DNA of 64,000 bases from JAAEPI01 sp964352625 (GTDB lineage Bacteria; Bacteroidota; Bacteroidia; Cytophagales; Cyclobacteriaceae), in assembly GCA_964352625.1 (NCBI GenBank), contig CAYGSD010000011.1:1-64000 (forward strand), written 5' to 3'. Positions within the stretch are counted from its first letter, which is position 1. The number at the start of each line of letters is the position of its first letter. A program made the translations under genes and the position numbers. Of this stretch, positions 42,280 to 51,900 are shown one piece after another. Under the pieces are notes generated by a model. The model saw nothing but the letters and a program-made list of their open reading frames with translations, had not been told where the DNA came from and made no database searches.

Positions 42280-43251
42280 TTGCCAGTCCTAAAGAAGTCA
42301 TCTTATTCGAACCGCCCATGGTTCCTGCCCAATCGTCATTTAGAAACCATCGTACCGTCTGTTTTTTTTAGGACGGAGGGTGTGAGATATACCCGTGAGC
42401 GCCTAGAATTGGAAGATGGTGATTTTTTGGATTTGGATTGGATCAGGAATGGTAACTCCAAGTTGTTGATCCTTTCTCACGGCCTTGAGGGAAATTCAGA
42501 CAGACAATACATCAGACGATCAGCTAAGTTTTTCAGGGATCAGGGATACGATGTTTTGGCTTGGAACTGTCGCGGATGCAGTGGCGAAATCAATCGGCTG
42601 AGGAAATCGTACCAACACGGTGATGTGGACGACATTGGAGCCGTAATAGCTAAGGCATTGGATCAGGCGTATTCCCATATTCATCTAGTAGGCTACTCCA
42701 TGGGAGGCAACATGACGTTGAAGTATTTAGGCGTGAAGGGAAACGACCTAGATAGTCGAGTGAGATCGGCAGCAACCTTCTCCGTCCCTTGCCACCTGCA
42801 GGATAGCTCAGCGGAAATCAATAAAAAGGAAAATAGGTTTTATGAAAAGAGATTCATTAGAAAGCTAAAAGCGAAGATGGAGCTAAAAGCAGAGAACTTC
42901 CCTGATCTCAAATACGACTGGTCAGAAATTAAAGATTTCCATGATTTTAACTGGAAATACACCATTCCGGTGTACGGTTTCGAGTCGGAGCAAGCCTTCT
43001 TCGATCAGGCCAGAAGCGATCTTCACTTGCCAAATATTTCAATTCCTACGTTGGTCGCAAACGCGAAGAACGACCCCATGCTTGGCGAAAAAAACTACCC
43101 AATTGAGTATGCCAACCGAGCTGAGCATGTTTTCCTTGAAATGCCTGAAAGGGGCGGGCATGTGGGGTTTACCCTGCAAAAGGACGAATACAGTTGGATG
43201 GAGTATCGAGCGCTTGAGTTTTTTGAAAATCCTACGGTTAAGGCTTCTTAG
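42280..43251 (+). CDS. YheT-like alpha/beta hydrolase
   Basis: 323 residues of the YheT/ABHD1-3 group. It starts MPVLKKSSYSNRPWFLPNRHLETI (TTG start at 42280, the only start that matches the family N-terminus). SHGLEGNSDRQYI (66-78), NCRGCSGEINR and GYSMGGNMTLKYLG (138-151, S140) carry the nucleophile; NDPML supplies the Asp and ERGGHVGF the His. The hydrolase is probably cytoplasmic with unknown substrate. The last 14 bases overlap the convergent msrB. Confidence 0.88.
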   Translation: MPVLKKSSYSNRPWFLPNRHLETIVPSVFFRTEGVRYTRERLELEDGDFLDLDWIRNGNSKLLILSHGLEGNSDRQYIRRSAKFFRDQGYDVLAWNCRGCSGEINRLRKSYQHGDVDDIGAVIAKALDQAYSHIHLVGYSMGGNMTLKYLGVKGNDLDSRVRSAATFSVPCHLQDSSAEINKKENRFYEKRFIRKLKAKMELKAENFPDLKYDWSEIKDFHDFNWKYTIPVYGFESEQAFFDQARSDLHLPNISIPTLVANAKNDPMLGEKNYPIEYANRAEHVFLEMPERGGHVGFTLQKDEYSWMEYRALEFFENPTVKAS

Positions 43252-43726
43252 CCTCAAACATCAAAGAAGCAGAATTGATGCAGTATCGTAGACCCGTCGG
43301 TTTTGGCCCGTCAGGAAAAACGTGACCCAAATGCCCGTCACATCTCGCACAGAGCACTTCGGTTCTAACCATTCCGTAGCTCACATCGGACTCTTCCGCA
43401 ACGTTCGTGTCGTTCACAGGTGTATAAAAGCTCGGCCATCCGGTACCGGATTTGAATTTGGTTTGTGAGCTGAAGAGTGGGAGCTGACATGCCTTGCAGA
43501 CATACATGCCTTCTTCTTTGTTGTTCCAATATTCGCCGGAGAAGGCTCGCTCAGTTCCTTTTTCTCGAAGGACGTAATAATCAAATTCGGTTAGCTCAGC
43601 CCGCCATGCACTTTCAGACTTTTCAATTTTCTTGATTGTACTGGAAGTGGCTTCTTTTTTCTGCGAGCTTTGAGCGCAAGCACTGGATGCTAAGGCAAGG
43701 ACTAAAACAAGGTGTATCGATTTCAT
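43238..43726 (-). CDS. msrB: Peptide-methionine (R)-S-oxide reductase, lipoprotein form
   Basis: 162 residues from ATG 43726; a longer GTG reading at 43762 lacks sense. The signal peptide has lipobox SSAC. The MsrB domain shows CKAC and CARC zinc pairs, GTGWPSFY, RTEVLCARCDGHLGHVFPDGP and the catalytic Cys in RYCINSASL. It reduces methionine-R-sulfoxide in exported proteins. A second, cytoplasmic MsrB lies at 52528-52914. It follows lhgO on the same strand with a 32-base gap. Confidence 0.93.
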   Translation of the reverse strand: MKSIHLVLVLALASSACAQSSQKKEATSSTIKKIEKSESAWRAELTEFDYYVLREKGTERAFSGEYWNNKEEGMYVCKACQLPLFSSQTKFKSGTGWPSFYTPVNDTNVAEESDVSYGMVRTEVLCARCDGHLGHVFPDGPKPTGLRYCINSASLMFEAKKP

Positions 43727-43758
43727 GCTCAAATAAACTCCATTTAGGAGTTCTGAGT

Positions 43759-44958
43759 TCACTTTTCGAGTTTCCCGATTGCTAGCTGTGCGACATGTTC
43801 CCCAATTGATAGCGAAGAAGTAGCGGCAGGTGAGGGGGCATTCCCCACATTGATGAATTGGTCTTTCTCGAAAATCAAGAAGTCGTCTATTAATCCACCA
43901 TTTTCGTCACATGCCTGTGCACGCACTCCGGCACCACCTTTCTTCAAATCACCTTTTTCGATTTCAGGTAGAAGGTTTTGAAGCGCTTTAGTGAAAGCTG
44001 ATTTGGAATAGGATCGATGAAATTCACCCATTCCCGTTTTCCAGTATTTCTTCGCGACTGTCCGGAATCCCTTGTAGCCCAACGATCCCAAGAGCTCACC
44101 CAAATGGATGTCAGTCTTAGAATACCCTTCGCGCTTGTACGCTAAAACCGCATTTGGTCCAGCTTCAATTCCTCCATTGATCATTCGAGTGAAGTGCACA
44201 CCGAGGAAAGGAAAATTAGGATCAGGAACAGGGTAAATAAGATTTTTGACCAAATACTCTTTCTCAGGTTTTAACTGATAATACTCCCCACGGAAAGGAA
44301 TGATTCTGTAGGTTGGCTTCACGCCCGTGAGCTTTGTGATTTTGTCAGAATGGAGGCCCGTGCAGTTTACGACTAATCTTGAAACGAGCGTTTGTTTATT
44401 GGTGATAACCTCCACCAGTGGATCATTTTTCTTGAAGTCAAGCACTTTGGTGTCGGTAAAAATTTCTCCTCCAAAGTGCTGAAATTTCTCGGCATACTTG
44501 GCTGCTACTTCTTTGTAGTCGATGATGCCAGTCTGAGGCACGAACAAACCCTTGACTCCATTCACATGTGGTTCGTGCTCTTTCAATTCTTCGCTAGAAA
44601 GTTCCTTCAGGTTGGTTAGGCCATTTTCCCTGCCTCGTTCAGTTAGCTTGTCCAAATAGGGAATTTCTTCCTGCGAGGTGGCAACCACGATTTTGCCGCA
44701 CAATTCATAATTGACACCCTCTTCCTCACAAAACCGAATGAGCTGATTGTATCCGTCTATGCAATTCTTTGCTTTGAGACTCCCCGGCTTGTAGTAAAGC
44801 CCGGAATGAATTACCCCGCTATTGTGCCCGGTTTGATGCTGAGCGATGGCTTTCTCCTTCTCCACCACTGCCACACGATACCTTGGATTAGCCTCTTTGA
44901 TTTTCAATGCGGACGCTAAACCCACGATTCCACCACCAATAATTACTACGTTATACAT
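43759..44958 (-). CDS. lhgO: L-2-hydroxyglutarate oxidase
   Basis: 399 residues of the FAD-dependent oxidoreductase family. VVIIGGGIVGLASALKI (4-20) is the dinucleotide-binding loop; HNSGVIHSGLYYKPGSLKAKNC (about 44-65) is the LhgO hallmark. RAQACDENGGLIDDFL and NAPSPAATSSLSIGEHV are C-terminal family motifs. The enzyme oxidises L-2-hydroxyglutarate to 2-oxoglutarate and feeds electrons to the quinone pool. It has a full -7 element upstream (44978-44985). Likely cotranscribed with msrB. Confidence 0.93.
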   Translation of the reverse strand: MYNVVIIGGGIVGLASALKIKEANPRYRVAVVEKEKAIAQHQTGHNSGVIHSGLYYKPGSLKAKNCIDGYNQLIRFCEEEGVNYELCGKIVVATSQEEIPYLDKLTERGRENGLTNLKELSSEELKEHEPHVNGVKGLFVPQTGIIDYKEVAAKYAEKFQHFGGEIFTDTKVLDFKKNDPLVEVITNKQTLVSRLVVNCTGLHSDKITKLTGVKPTYRIIPFRGEYYQLKPEKEYLVKNLIYPVPDPNFPFLGVHFTRMINGGIEAGPNAVLAYKREGYSKTDIHLGELLGSLGYKGFRTVAKKYWKTGMGEFHRSYSKSAFTKALQNLLPEIEKGDLKKGGAGVRAQACDENGGLIDDFLIFEKDQFINVGNAPSPAATSSLSIGEHVAQLAIGKLEK

Positions 44959-44977
44959 TCTCTCGATTTAGGGAGCG

Positions 44978-44985
44978 CAAATATA
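44978..44985 (-). promoter_or_regulatory. -7 element for lhgO
   Basis: On the minus strand TATATTTG (44985-44978), an exact TAnnTTTG, lies 19 bases before the ATG. No strong -33 element was seen. Confidence 0.45.
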
Positions 44986-45071
44986 ATTGTCTGCCAATGA
45001 CTAGCCAGACTATTTTTCTTTTTGACTATTCTAAAACTTGCCTTGTCAGGGTGTGATCATTTAAAGCTGGT

Positions 45072-45103
45072 GTTGTAGTCAAATCAGGAGTTTTGTATCT
45101 TGA
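45072..45103 (+). promoter_or_regulatory. Predicted promoter of the first SH3-like lipoprotein
   Basis: GTTG (45072-45075), a 20-base spacer and TATCTTGA (45096-45103), two changes from TAnnTTTG. The start codon is 22 bases downstream. The rest of the 44959-45125 gap shows nothing else. Confidence 0.4.
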
Positions 45104-45125
45104 ATCATCATTCAAACCACCACCT

Positions 45126-46676
45126 ATGACTTGGAAGAAATCCCACCTCGTTTTTTGCTGCCTGATAGTGCTTGGTTCCTGTGCATCTAAGAAGGAAAAT
45201 ACGGCAGAGGAAGCTACTGAAATGGAAGAAACCTACTCAGGGCCATCGGTAGCAATTTGCCTTGGAAATAATGTCTCGGTAAGAAAAACGCCGGAAGCTT
45301 CTGGGGATTGGCTGACCTCATTGGCCATAGGTGAGGAGGTTGCTTGGCTTGATTCATTGGTCACGGACACAAATGGAAAAGTACAATACGAATATGCCTT
45401 GATAAGGCTATCCGATGGCACGGAGGGCTGGGCTGTTGGAAGTTACTTATTCAAAGACGCGAGCTTGGCAGCCATCACCAAGCCGACTACCATTTATTCA
45501 AGGCCGGATTTACTAACATCCACCAGCAATCAGTTTCAGCCGCTTGACTTAATAGTATTTCGTCAGGAGAGTAAGGAAATGATTGATGGAGTCGGGTGGT
45601 TTCAAGTAACTGGCAGGATTTCTAACGCCAATTCTTTTACCACCGGATGGATCAGAGATGGCAGTAAGACCTCAGACCCATCAGAAATCTTAGTTGCCCA
45701 AATGGTCTACAAGGCACGTGAAATGAAAGGTAAGGAACAAATGGCTGACCTGAAACGCATAGGTGAAAGTCCTGAATTTCAATCCACCAGATTCGTTCAA
45801 GACGTCCGGGCTCTAACTTATTTTGATCCCGATGGATTCTTGAAGCCAGAGTATGAGAAATACTATATCGGGATGATCAATATGTACGATTCAGCTGGCT
45901 TTGATCGGTTCTACCAATTTGATGAAAGCACCGATCAAGTCAGTCTTTTGGGCAAAGATTTCGGATCCTTCAGGTATGGCGAGTGGCGAGACAATAATCA
46001 TTTTTACATGTGGGATTTTTTCTTTGATTTTTCCACGTATGTTGCCTCTCAGGGGGATTACCAACAAGCAGGCTACTACAAAAATTATTTCTCGGATTCG
46101 GATAGAATCGATGCGATGGAAAAGCTGGTAGGCATAAATGTGTATGATCGATACACGGAGGATTACACTGATTTCAGCAGGGTAAATGACGACTTCATAA
46201 AATGGGCGGCCAATAACCTGCTTCCCGATCCAGAAGATGATTTCCTGGGTGTGGCAGCCAAGCGTATTTATCAAACGGTTTTCAGGGAGAATGCCAGATA
46301 CACGTGGAAGCAATGGAGACAGTTCACTTATGAATTCGATCTGGATGAAGCGGCGGCCAATTATGAAGATGCCATGACCCACGATGATTTTGATGCCTAT
46401 TCACACCTAGAAGGTAGTTTTGGTAATTCTGAAATGGATCGTGTGATCATTGGGATGTTTATCCGACGCAAAATCGATGGTTCGTATAATCAGGTAGTGT
46501 ATGCCATGAACAAGGCCATGCATCTATACGATGGTGAATGGATGGCGGAACAAAGCACCATAACGGATCCGACCTATTTTCATTTTTACGATGATGGATT
46601 TGACGCAGAATATTATGATGAAGAAGAGTACTACGAAGAAGAATACTATGAAGAAGCAGCAGCAGAAGAGGGTTGA
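45126..46676 (+). CDS. SH3-like lipoprotein with acidic Tyr/Glu tail
   Basis: 516 residues from ATG 45126; the longer TTG reading at 45093 overlaps the promoter. Signal peptide with lipobox VLGSC. Two SH3b-like units lie at about 36-100 and 104-175 (NNVSVRKTPEASGDWLTSL; TTIYSRPDLLTST and GWFQVTGR). The rest is a helical domain of unknown fold with many Tyr/Asp. The C-terminus is a low-complexity EEEYYEEEYYEEAAAEE tail that overlaps the next gene in another frame. A paralogue with the same layout follows, so this is a tandem duplication. Surface location is likely; function unknown. Confidence 0.75.
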   Translation: MTWKKSHLVFCCLIVLGSCASKKENTAEEATEMEETYSGPSVAICLGNNVSVRKTPEASGDWLTSLAIGEEVAWLDSLVTDTNGKVQYEYALIRLSDGTEGWAVGSYLFKDASLAAITKPTTIYSRPDLLTSTSNQFQPLDLIVFRQESKEMIDGVGWFQVTGRISNANSFTTGWIRDGSKTSDPSEILVAQMVYKAREMKGKEQMADLKRIGESPEFQSTRFVQDVRALTYFDPDGFLKPEYEKYYIGMINMYDSAGFDRFYQFDESTDQVSLLGKDFGSFRYGEWRDNNHFYMWDFFFDFSTYVASQGDYQQAGYYKNYFSDSDRIDAMEKLVGINVYDRYTEDYTDFSRVNDDFIKWAANNLLPDPEDDFLGVAAKRIYQTVFRENARYTWKQWRQFTYEFDLDEAAANYEDAMTHDDFDAYSHLEGSFGNSEMDRVIIGMFIRRKIDGSYNQVVYAMNKAMHLYDGEWMAEQSTITDPTYFHFYDDGFDAEYYDEEEYYEEEYYEEAAAEEG

Positions 46677-47760
46677 GCAGGTTGTTGCTCTTACACTCAT
46701 CCTTTTTTTTATGAGCTCATGTGGCAAGCTTGACATAAAGGAGAGTGATTTCAATTTTAAAAACTTGACGAGTTATGAGGGTAGTGCTCATCAAATCGAT
46801 ATTGCCCCAATTCCGGTAGAGACTTACAAAAAGCTACAGCAAGACAGGGGCTTGTACGGTGATGAACTGGATTCTGGTTCTGAACCAAACGCCTATTTCT
46901 ATTCCTGGCAATCGTCAAATCAGTTTACCGAATTCACCATTTATGCAAGCGATGAATGCCTAGACGAATTTGTGTATTTCATCTACAATGGAAATGAATA
47001 CATAGACAGTAAACGAATAGGGAAACTGGCTGATTGCGGTGATTTCATGGAAGTTGAAAACAGTGAAATCAAAGACAGATCCATTCAAATAACTTCATTG
47101 AGTCAAGCAATGTATGACTTGTATCAAACTAAGACCATTGAGAATTGTGAAATCAATGCAGAAGGAAAATTTGAATGTCAGGAGCCATTTAGTATTTACC
47201 CGGGTTTGAGTCTATGGAATGGTCTGGCGCTAAGAGAAACTCCCGAAAAGGATGGTAAATACATAGCTCAGGTGAACATGGGTGAGACCTTCGAAACAGC
47301 TGATAGTGTGGAGTGGTCAGCTGAAGATGAATATGTATTTGTTGAACTAAAGGGCGGAGTGCAAGGCTATATTTTGAATCGACTGGTTATGCCTCGGAGT
47401 GTACCCATGGCCATTCAGTACGATGTGATGATCTATTCCAGACCCGATGAACTTACTCGTACTGACAAAACCTTTACCCGAATGGATTTAGTGGCAGTCA
47501 TGGAAGAAAGTGGGGGTAGGCAGTGGTACAAAGTAAGGGGACGATCGCCGGGTGACAAGTGGTTCAAGGAAGGTTGGATCAAGGCGGATTTTGGCACTAT
47601 GAATCCATTAGATGTGGCCATCGCGTCACTCGTCAACAGAGCCTTAGAGGAAACCGACGAGCAAAAGCGTAGGCAGATGCTACGGGAGATTCGCGACAAC
47701 CCAGACTTCAGGGATAGCTATTTGATAGATTACGTTAGTAATTACTTGCCTGGGGTGTAA
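46648..47760 (+). CDS. Second SH3-like lipoprotein, paralogue of the preceding gene
   Basis: 370 residues from ATG 46648; an upstream ATG at 46591 would make an unlikely charged leader. The start MKKQQQKRVEQVVALTLILFFMSSC has lipobox MSSC. The SH3-like units are LWNGLALRETPEKDGKYIAQVNMGE and VMIYSRPDELTRTDKTFTRMDLV, parallel to the first gene, as is ASLVNRALEETDEQKRRQMLREIRDNPDF, which matches MVYKAREMKGKEQMADLKRIGESPEF. It overlaps the first gene's last 29 bases in a different frame. It ends just before a terminator. Confidence 0.75.
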   Translation: MKKQQQKRVEQVVALTLILFFMSSCGKLDIKESDFNFKNLTSYEGSAHQIDIAPIPVETYKKLQQDRGLYGDELDSGSEPNAYFYSWQSSNQFTEFTIYASDECLDEFVYFIYNGNEYIDSKRIGKLADCGDFMEVENSEIKDRSIQITSLSQAMYDLYQTKTIENCEINAEGKFECQEPFSIYPGLSLWNGLALRETPEKDGKYIAQVNMGETFETADSVEWSAEDEYVFVELKGGVQGYILNRLVMPRSVPMAIQYDVMIYSRPDELTRTDKTFTRMDLVAVMEESGGRQWYKVRGRSPGDKWFKEGWIKADFGTMNPLDVAIASLVNRALEETDEQKRRQMLREIRDNPDFRDSYLIDYVSNYLPGV

Positions 47761-47782
47761 TTTTATTCTTACCAAAATGTAG

Positions 47783-47811
47783 CCGCTTTCTATCCGAGAG
47801 CGGTTTTTTTT
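47783..47811 (+). terminator. Terminator after the SH3-like lipoprotein pair
   Basis: CCGCTTTC (47783-47790) and GAGAGCGG (47796-47803, one G-T pair), then eight T. Confidence 0.9.
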
Positions 47812-47852
47812 ATCCATTGAAACATATATTGAGTAATAATGTAACCTTTATT

Positions 47853-47875
47853 GATGTATTGAGTATTAATACATC
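47853..47875 (+). promoter_or_regulatory. Probable PadR operator
   Basis: GATGTATT-GAGTATT-AATACATC: a perfect 8-base inverted repeat with a 7-base spacer, containing ATGT/ACAT half-sites as in PadR operators. A related half repeat TATTGAGTAATAATGTAAC lies about 30 bases upstream, and another ATGTAT follows. It ends 22 bases before the PadR-type start codon, so autoregulation is likely. Confidence 0.6.
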
Positions 47876-47897
47876 ATAATACGATGTATATTGCAGC

Positions 47898-48242
47898 ATG
47901 TATTCTAAAGAATTATTAAAAGGCACCCTAGAGGTCATTGTGCTTAAGCTCCTATCCGAACATGATAAGATGTATGGCTATGAACTTTCTCTTAAGGTGA
48001 AGGAAGAAACCGATGGCAAGATTCATCTGAAGGATGGCTCGCTATATCCTGCACTTCACAAACTCACCAAGGATGGCCTGCTCACATATGAGGAGGTGAA
48101 TATTGGAAAGCGAGTGAGGAAATATTACAAGCTTACCACGAAAGGGGAAGATCAGAAAGCGCTACTAATGGCAGAGATGAAAGACTTTATTTCCACAATT
48201 CAGAAGGTGATTTTTAGTGATTTAAACATCTCGCCAGCATGA
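47898..48242 (+). CDS. PadR-family transcriptional regulator
   Basis: 114 residues, a short PadR winged helix: MYSKELLKGTLEVIVLKLLSEHDKMYGYELSLKVKEET, then LKDGSLYPALHKLTKDGLLTYEE and RKYYKLTTKGEDQKALL, the classic family pattern. The stop codon overlaps the ATG of the GldL-motif membrane protein by four bases (ATGA). In Bacteroidota PadR regulators usually pair with a membrane partner gene. The operator upstream suggests autoregulation. Confidence 0.93.
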   Translation: MYSKELLKGTLEVIVLKLLSEHDKMYGYELSLKVKEETDGKIHLKDGSLYPALHKLTKDGLLTYEEVNIGKRVRKYYKLTTKGEDQKALLMAEMKDFISTIQKVIFSDLNISPA

Positions 48243-48850
48243 TAGAGGATAAATATGTTGACAAAGTGATCTACGTCATTGAGGGTAGTACCATAAAGAA
48301 GAAAGAGCTCAAAGATGATCTAGTCGATCACTTCTGTTGCCTGATAGAAATGGACATGAACAGGGGATTGAATTTTGAAGAGGCGTTTTCCAGGGCACAG
48401 GAGCAAACAGCACCGAATGGGCTCGATGAGATACAACAAGAAACTATTTTTTTACTTAATTATAACCGTATACTATTTATGAAAAGGTTCACTTACATCA
48501 GTGGTTTTTTGGCATCATTTAGCCTCGCCGTTGGCTTTTTGTTTAAAATTTTGCACTTGCCTGGAGCGGATCAGCTTACCATGATCGGCATAATTGGATT
48601 GGCCTTTATTTTTCTGCCACTGATACTGGCTGATCGATTTAAGCATCTTGGGAATCAAGCTACAATCGAAAAAGTAAAATGGATTTTTGGAGGATTGAGT
48701 GCCTTGGTTTTTGCCATTGGAGGATTATTCAAAATTCTTCACTGGCCGGGTGCTGGTCTTTTGCTTGGTCTTTCCTTTTTACTCTTTTGTGTAGGCTTTC
48801 TTCCCTTGCTCTTTTTCCGGATGTACAAAAAATCAGTCGAAGAACTCTAG
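48239..48850 (+). CDS. Membrane protein with permease-prefix-like N-terminus and two GldL-type motifs
   Basis: 203 residues. The N-terminal 75 residues (KVIYVIEGSTIKKKELKDDLVDHFCCLIEMDMNRGLNFEEAF) resemble the permease-prefix domain commonly encoded next to PadR genes. Then come four hydrophobic helices (about 82-100, 114-130, 146-162, 174-194). The motif LFKILHLPGA (101-110) and its repeat LFKILHWPGA (163-172) match the FKIxHWPGA sequence of GldL, the proton-channel subunit of the gliding/type IX secretion motor. It may have arisen by internal duplication of a two-helix GldL-like unit. Function unknown. Confidence 0.75.
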   Translation: MIEDKYVDKVIYVIEGSTIKKKELKDDLVDHFCCLIEMDMNRGLNFEEAFSRAQEQTAPNGLDEIQQETIFLLNYNRILFMKRFTYISGFLASFSLAVGFLFKILHLPGADQLTMIGIIGLAFIFLPLILADRFKHLGNQATIEKVKWIFGGLSALVFAIGGLFKILHWPGAGLLLGLSFLLFCVGFLPLLFFRMYKKSVEEL

Positions 48851-48885
48851 GATCAAAAACTCAAATAGGACAACTCAAAATAAAG

Positions 48886-48910
48886 GGCGTGATTACTCAC
48901 GCCTTTTTTT
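48886..48910 (+). terminator. Terminator between the GldL-motif and BNR genes
   Basis: GGCGTGA-TTAC-TCACGCC (48886-48903) followed by seven T. It lies between convergent genes; its T run abuts the end of the minus-strand gene at 48909. Confidence 0.9.
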
Positions 48911-51900
48911 AATCCTTCAATCTCACTGCATCAATGTCTGCCGCCTTCACCATTCTGTTAAACTCAGGAATTCGCTCGTCGAAAATTGCCTTAAGTTTCG
49001 CCAGTTCTGCATCAATTAATCCTGTGACCTCACTGTAAAAAGCCAGTGCCTGATCAGTAGGAGGGTAGTCTCCAATTCCAGACAAAGAAGCCAAATGACC
49101 GAGTTTGTTGTTTAGCCGAATTGGAAAATTCAACGGGTCTTGACCACTTTCATTCTTCGTTTGGTACAGTGCTTTTTCGATAGTGCTCATGTCGTTCACC
49201 ATGTCCTTACCATACTTTTTCAATTCCTCGTTCTCCGTTCCTTTCAGCACATCGTTCACTTGATCCTTGGCTTTTCTAATGTTGATGATTGCCTCGTGGG
49301 TTTCGGTAAGCTTGTCCCGCACGGCAATCAGAAAATCAAATTGACTTTTATAGTCAGCATCAGTTGCCTCGCTACGTGGGTCTTTCAAAAGATTGAAAGG
49401 CTGTGTTTGAGCACCGCTAGGAGAAGTAAATTTCACCTGATATTCTTCAGGAATTGCCTGTGGGCCTTGGGTAGTTGCCCACCAAAGGATCATGCCGGGG
49501 AAGGTCTTTGCGCCATCATATCGCATATCCCAATTCATCACGTTCAGGCCTTTGTTCACGTCCAGTTTGGATTCATTCGCCTCTTTATCGGGATGTGTAG
49601 AATAGGCTGTGATAAGCTCTCCTCCTTTGGTGAAAAATTCCAACCGCAGGGTATCCGAGCTTGCCGTGTCTTGGACAAAATAATGAACGAGTACACCTCC
49701 GGGATGATCAGTTCCTGCAGTTCGTGATGTTCTACCATTGCTTCCTCCCAGTCGATAGGTGTCCATCGGTCTTAGCAGGTGATGTTGCTTTCCTTTGACA
49801 TCAGCGATTTGATGCAGCACCGTGAGGTCATCGATTAGCCAGAAACTACGACCCTGAGTCGCAGCAATCAGGTTGTTGTCTTTGATCGCTAAATCCGTGA
49901 TTGGCACGATGGGTAGGTTCATTTGAAGTGGTTGCCAGTTGGCTCCATCATCGAAGGATACATACATCCCGGTCTCTGTGCCTGCATACAAAAGGCCTTT
50001 TTTAACTGGGTCTGCCCGAAGCACCCGGGTGAAATGATCAGCAGGAATGCCGTTCACAATTTTGGTCCATGATTTTCCATAATCCTCCGTTTTGAAAAGG
50101 TAAGGTTGGTAATCCCCAAGCTTGTATCGAGTTCCTGCCACATACAGCCCACCCTTGTTGAAGGGATCAATTTCCACGCTGTTAATCATCGTCCAAGCGG
50201 GCATGCCAGGTGGAGTTACTTTGTCCCAACTATCACCGCCGTTTCTGGTCACGTGAAGCAGTCCATCATCTGATCCTGCCCAGATCACGCCTTCTTCATG
50301 ATACGATTCGGTTGCGGCGAAAATGGTGCAGTAATATTCCACTGAAGTATTGTCTTGGGTAATCGGGCCACCTGATGATTTTAGTTTCGTTGAGTCATTG
50401 GTGGTAAGGTCAGGGCTGATGATTTTCCATGATTGGCCTTCATCTTCCGACACATGTACATGCTGGCTGGTCGTGTAAAGTCGCTTTGGGTTGTGCGGTG
50501 AAAAGAAGATAGGGAAGTTCCACTGAAAACGATATTTGAAACCCTCAGCTCCATGCCCCATCGGGTTGTCCGGCCACACGTTAATGGCCCTCACCTGATC
50601 AGTTTTGTGATCTACTCTTGTCAAAAAACCGTCGTAACTGCCTCCGTACACCACATCATTGTCGCTAGGGTCAACTGCGATGTGAGCACTCTCTCCACCG
50701 GCCGTACTTTCCCAATCACTCTCGTCGATGGTTCCGCCACCGATTCGGTGTGGAATGCGAACTGTCGAATTGTCCTGCTGTGCACCGTATATCCTGTAAG
50801 GAAAAGCATTATCCGTGGTGACTCGATAAAACTGAGAGGTTGGCTGATTGTAATACGTGCTCCAGTTTTCTCCCGCATCGTAAGAGATTTGACCTCCGCC
50901 ATCATCACCAATAATCATTCGCTGATTGTCCTCCGGTGCAATCCACAGATCGTGATGATCGCCATGTGGCGTGCGGTAGGACTCGTAGGTTTTGCCTCCA
51001 TCCTTGGATTTGTGGTATTGTACGTTAAGCACATGGACTCCATCTTCATCTTGAGAGTCCGCATAAATCCGAGTGTAATACCAAGCCCGCTGACGGAGCT
51101 TTCTCTCTTTATTTATCATTTTCCAAGTCTCACCTCCATCTTCTGATCGATAAACTCCACCATCCTTATTTTCAATAATGGCCCAAACGCGATTGGAGTT
51201 TACTGGTGACACAGTAACCCCGGAAATACCCCAAACTCCCTTCGGGAGGCCTTCATTCTTAGTAATGTTTTTCCATGTATCTCCGCCATCGGTACTTTTC
51301 CAAAGACCCGACCCCTCGCCACCGCTAGAGAGGCTGTAGGGCGTCCGACGAATTCTCCAGGTTGTGGCAAAAAGAATTCTTGGATTGTTGGGATCCATGA
51401 TGAGGTCAACCACTCCTGCATCCGCATTGGCGAAAAGAACCCTTTGCCAACTTTTACCGCCATCGGTACTTCTGTAGACACCTCTTTCTTCCAAGGATTT
51501 GTACAAGTCACCCATTACTGCAGCGTACACCAAGTCCGGATTTTTTGGGTGAATACGAATCCTTGCGATGTGTCTTGAATTTTTGAGTCCTATATGTTCC
51601 CAGGATTTGCCGGCATCTACCGACTTATACATGCCGTATCCATAGGACACGTTCCCTCGCACGGTTTTTTCACCACCTCCCACGTAGATGACGTTATTGT
51701 CCCAGTCACTCACGGCGACAGCTCCTATAGAGCCGCCAAAGAAACCATCGGAAATGTTTTCCCATGAATTTCCTCCGTCCTTGGTTCGCCAGACGCCTCC
51801 GCCTGTGGTTCCCATATAAAAAAGGTTTGGAACACCCGAAACGCCAGTAACCGCTGCTGATCGGCCGCCTCTAAATGGTCCGATGTTTCTCCACTGAAGT

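Noticed and set aside
46591..46647. Earlier start for the second SH3-like lipoprotein
   Set aside because: It would add a charged stretch before the signal peptide; ATG 46648 gives a proper lipoprotein leader.
50553..51146. Plus-strand ORF of 197 codons inside the BNR protein gene
   Set aside because: Antisense shadow of a repeat-rich gene; sequence is not protein-like.
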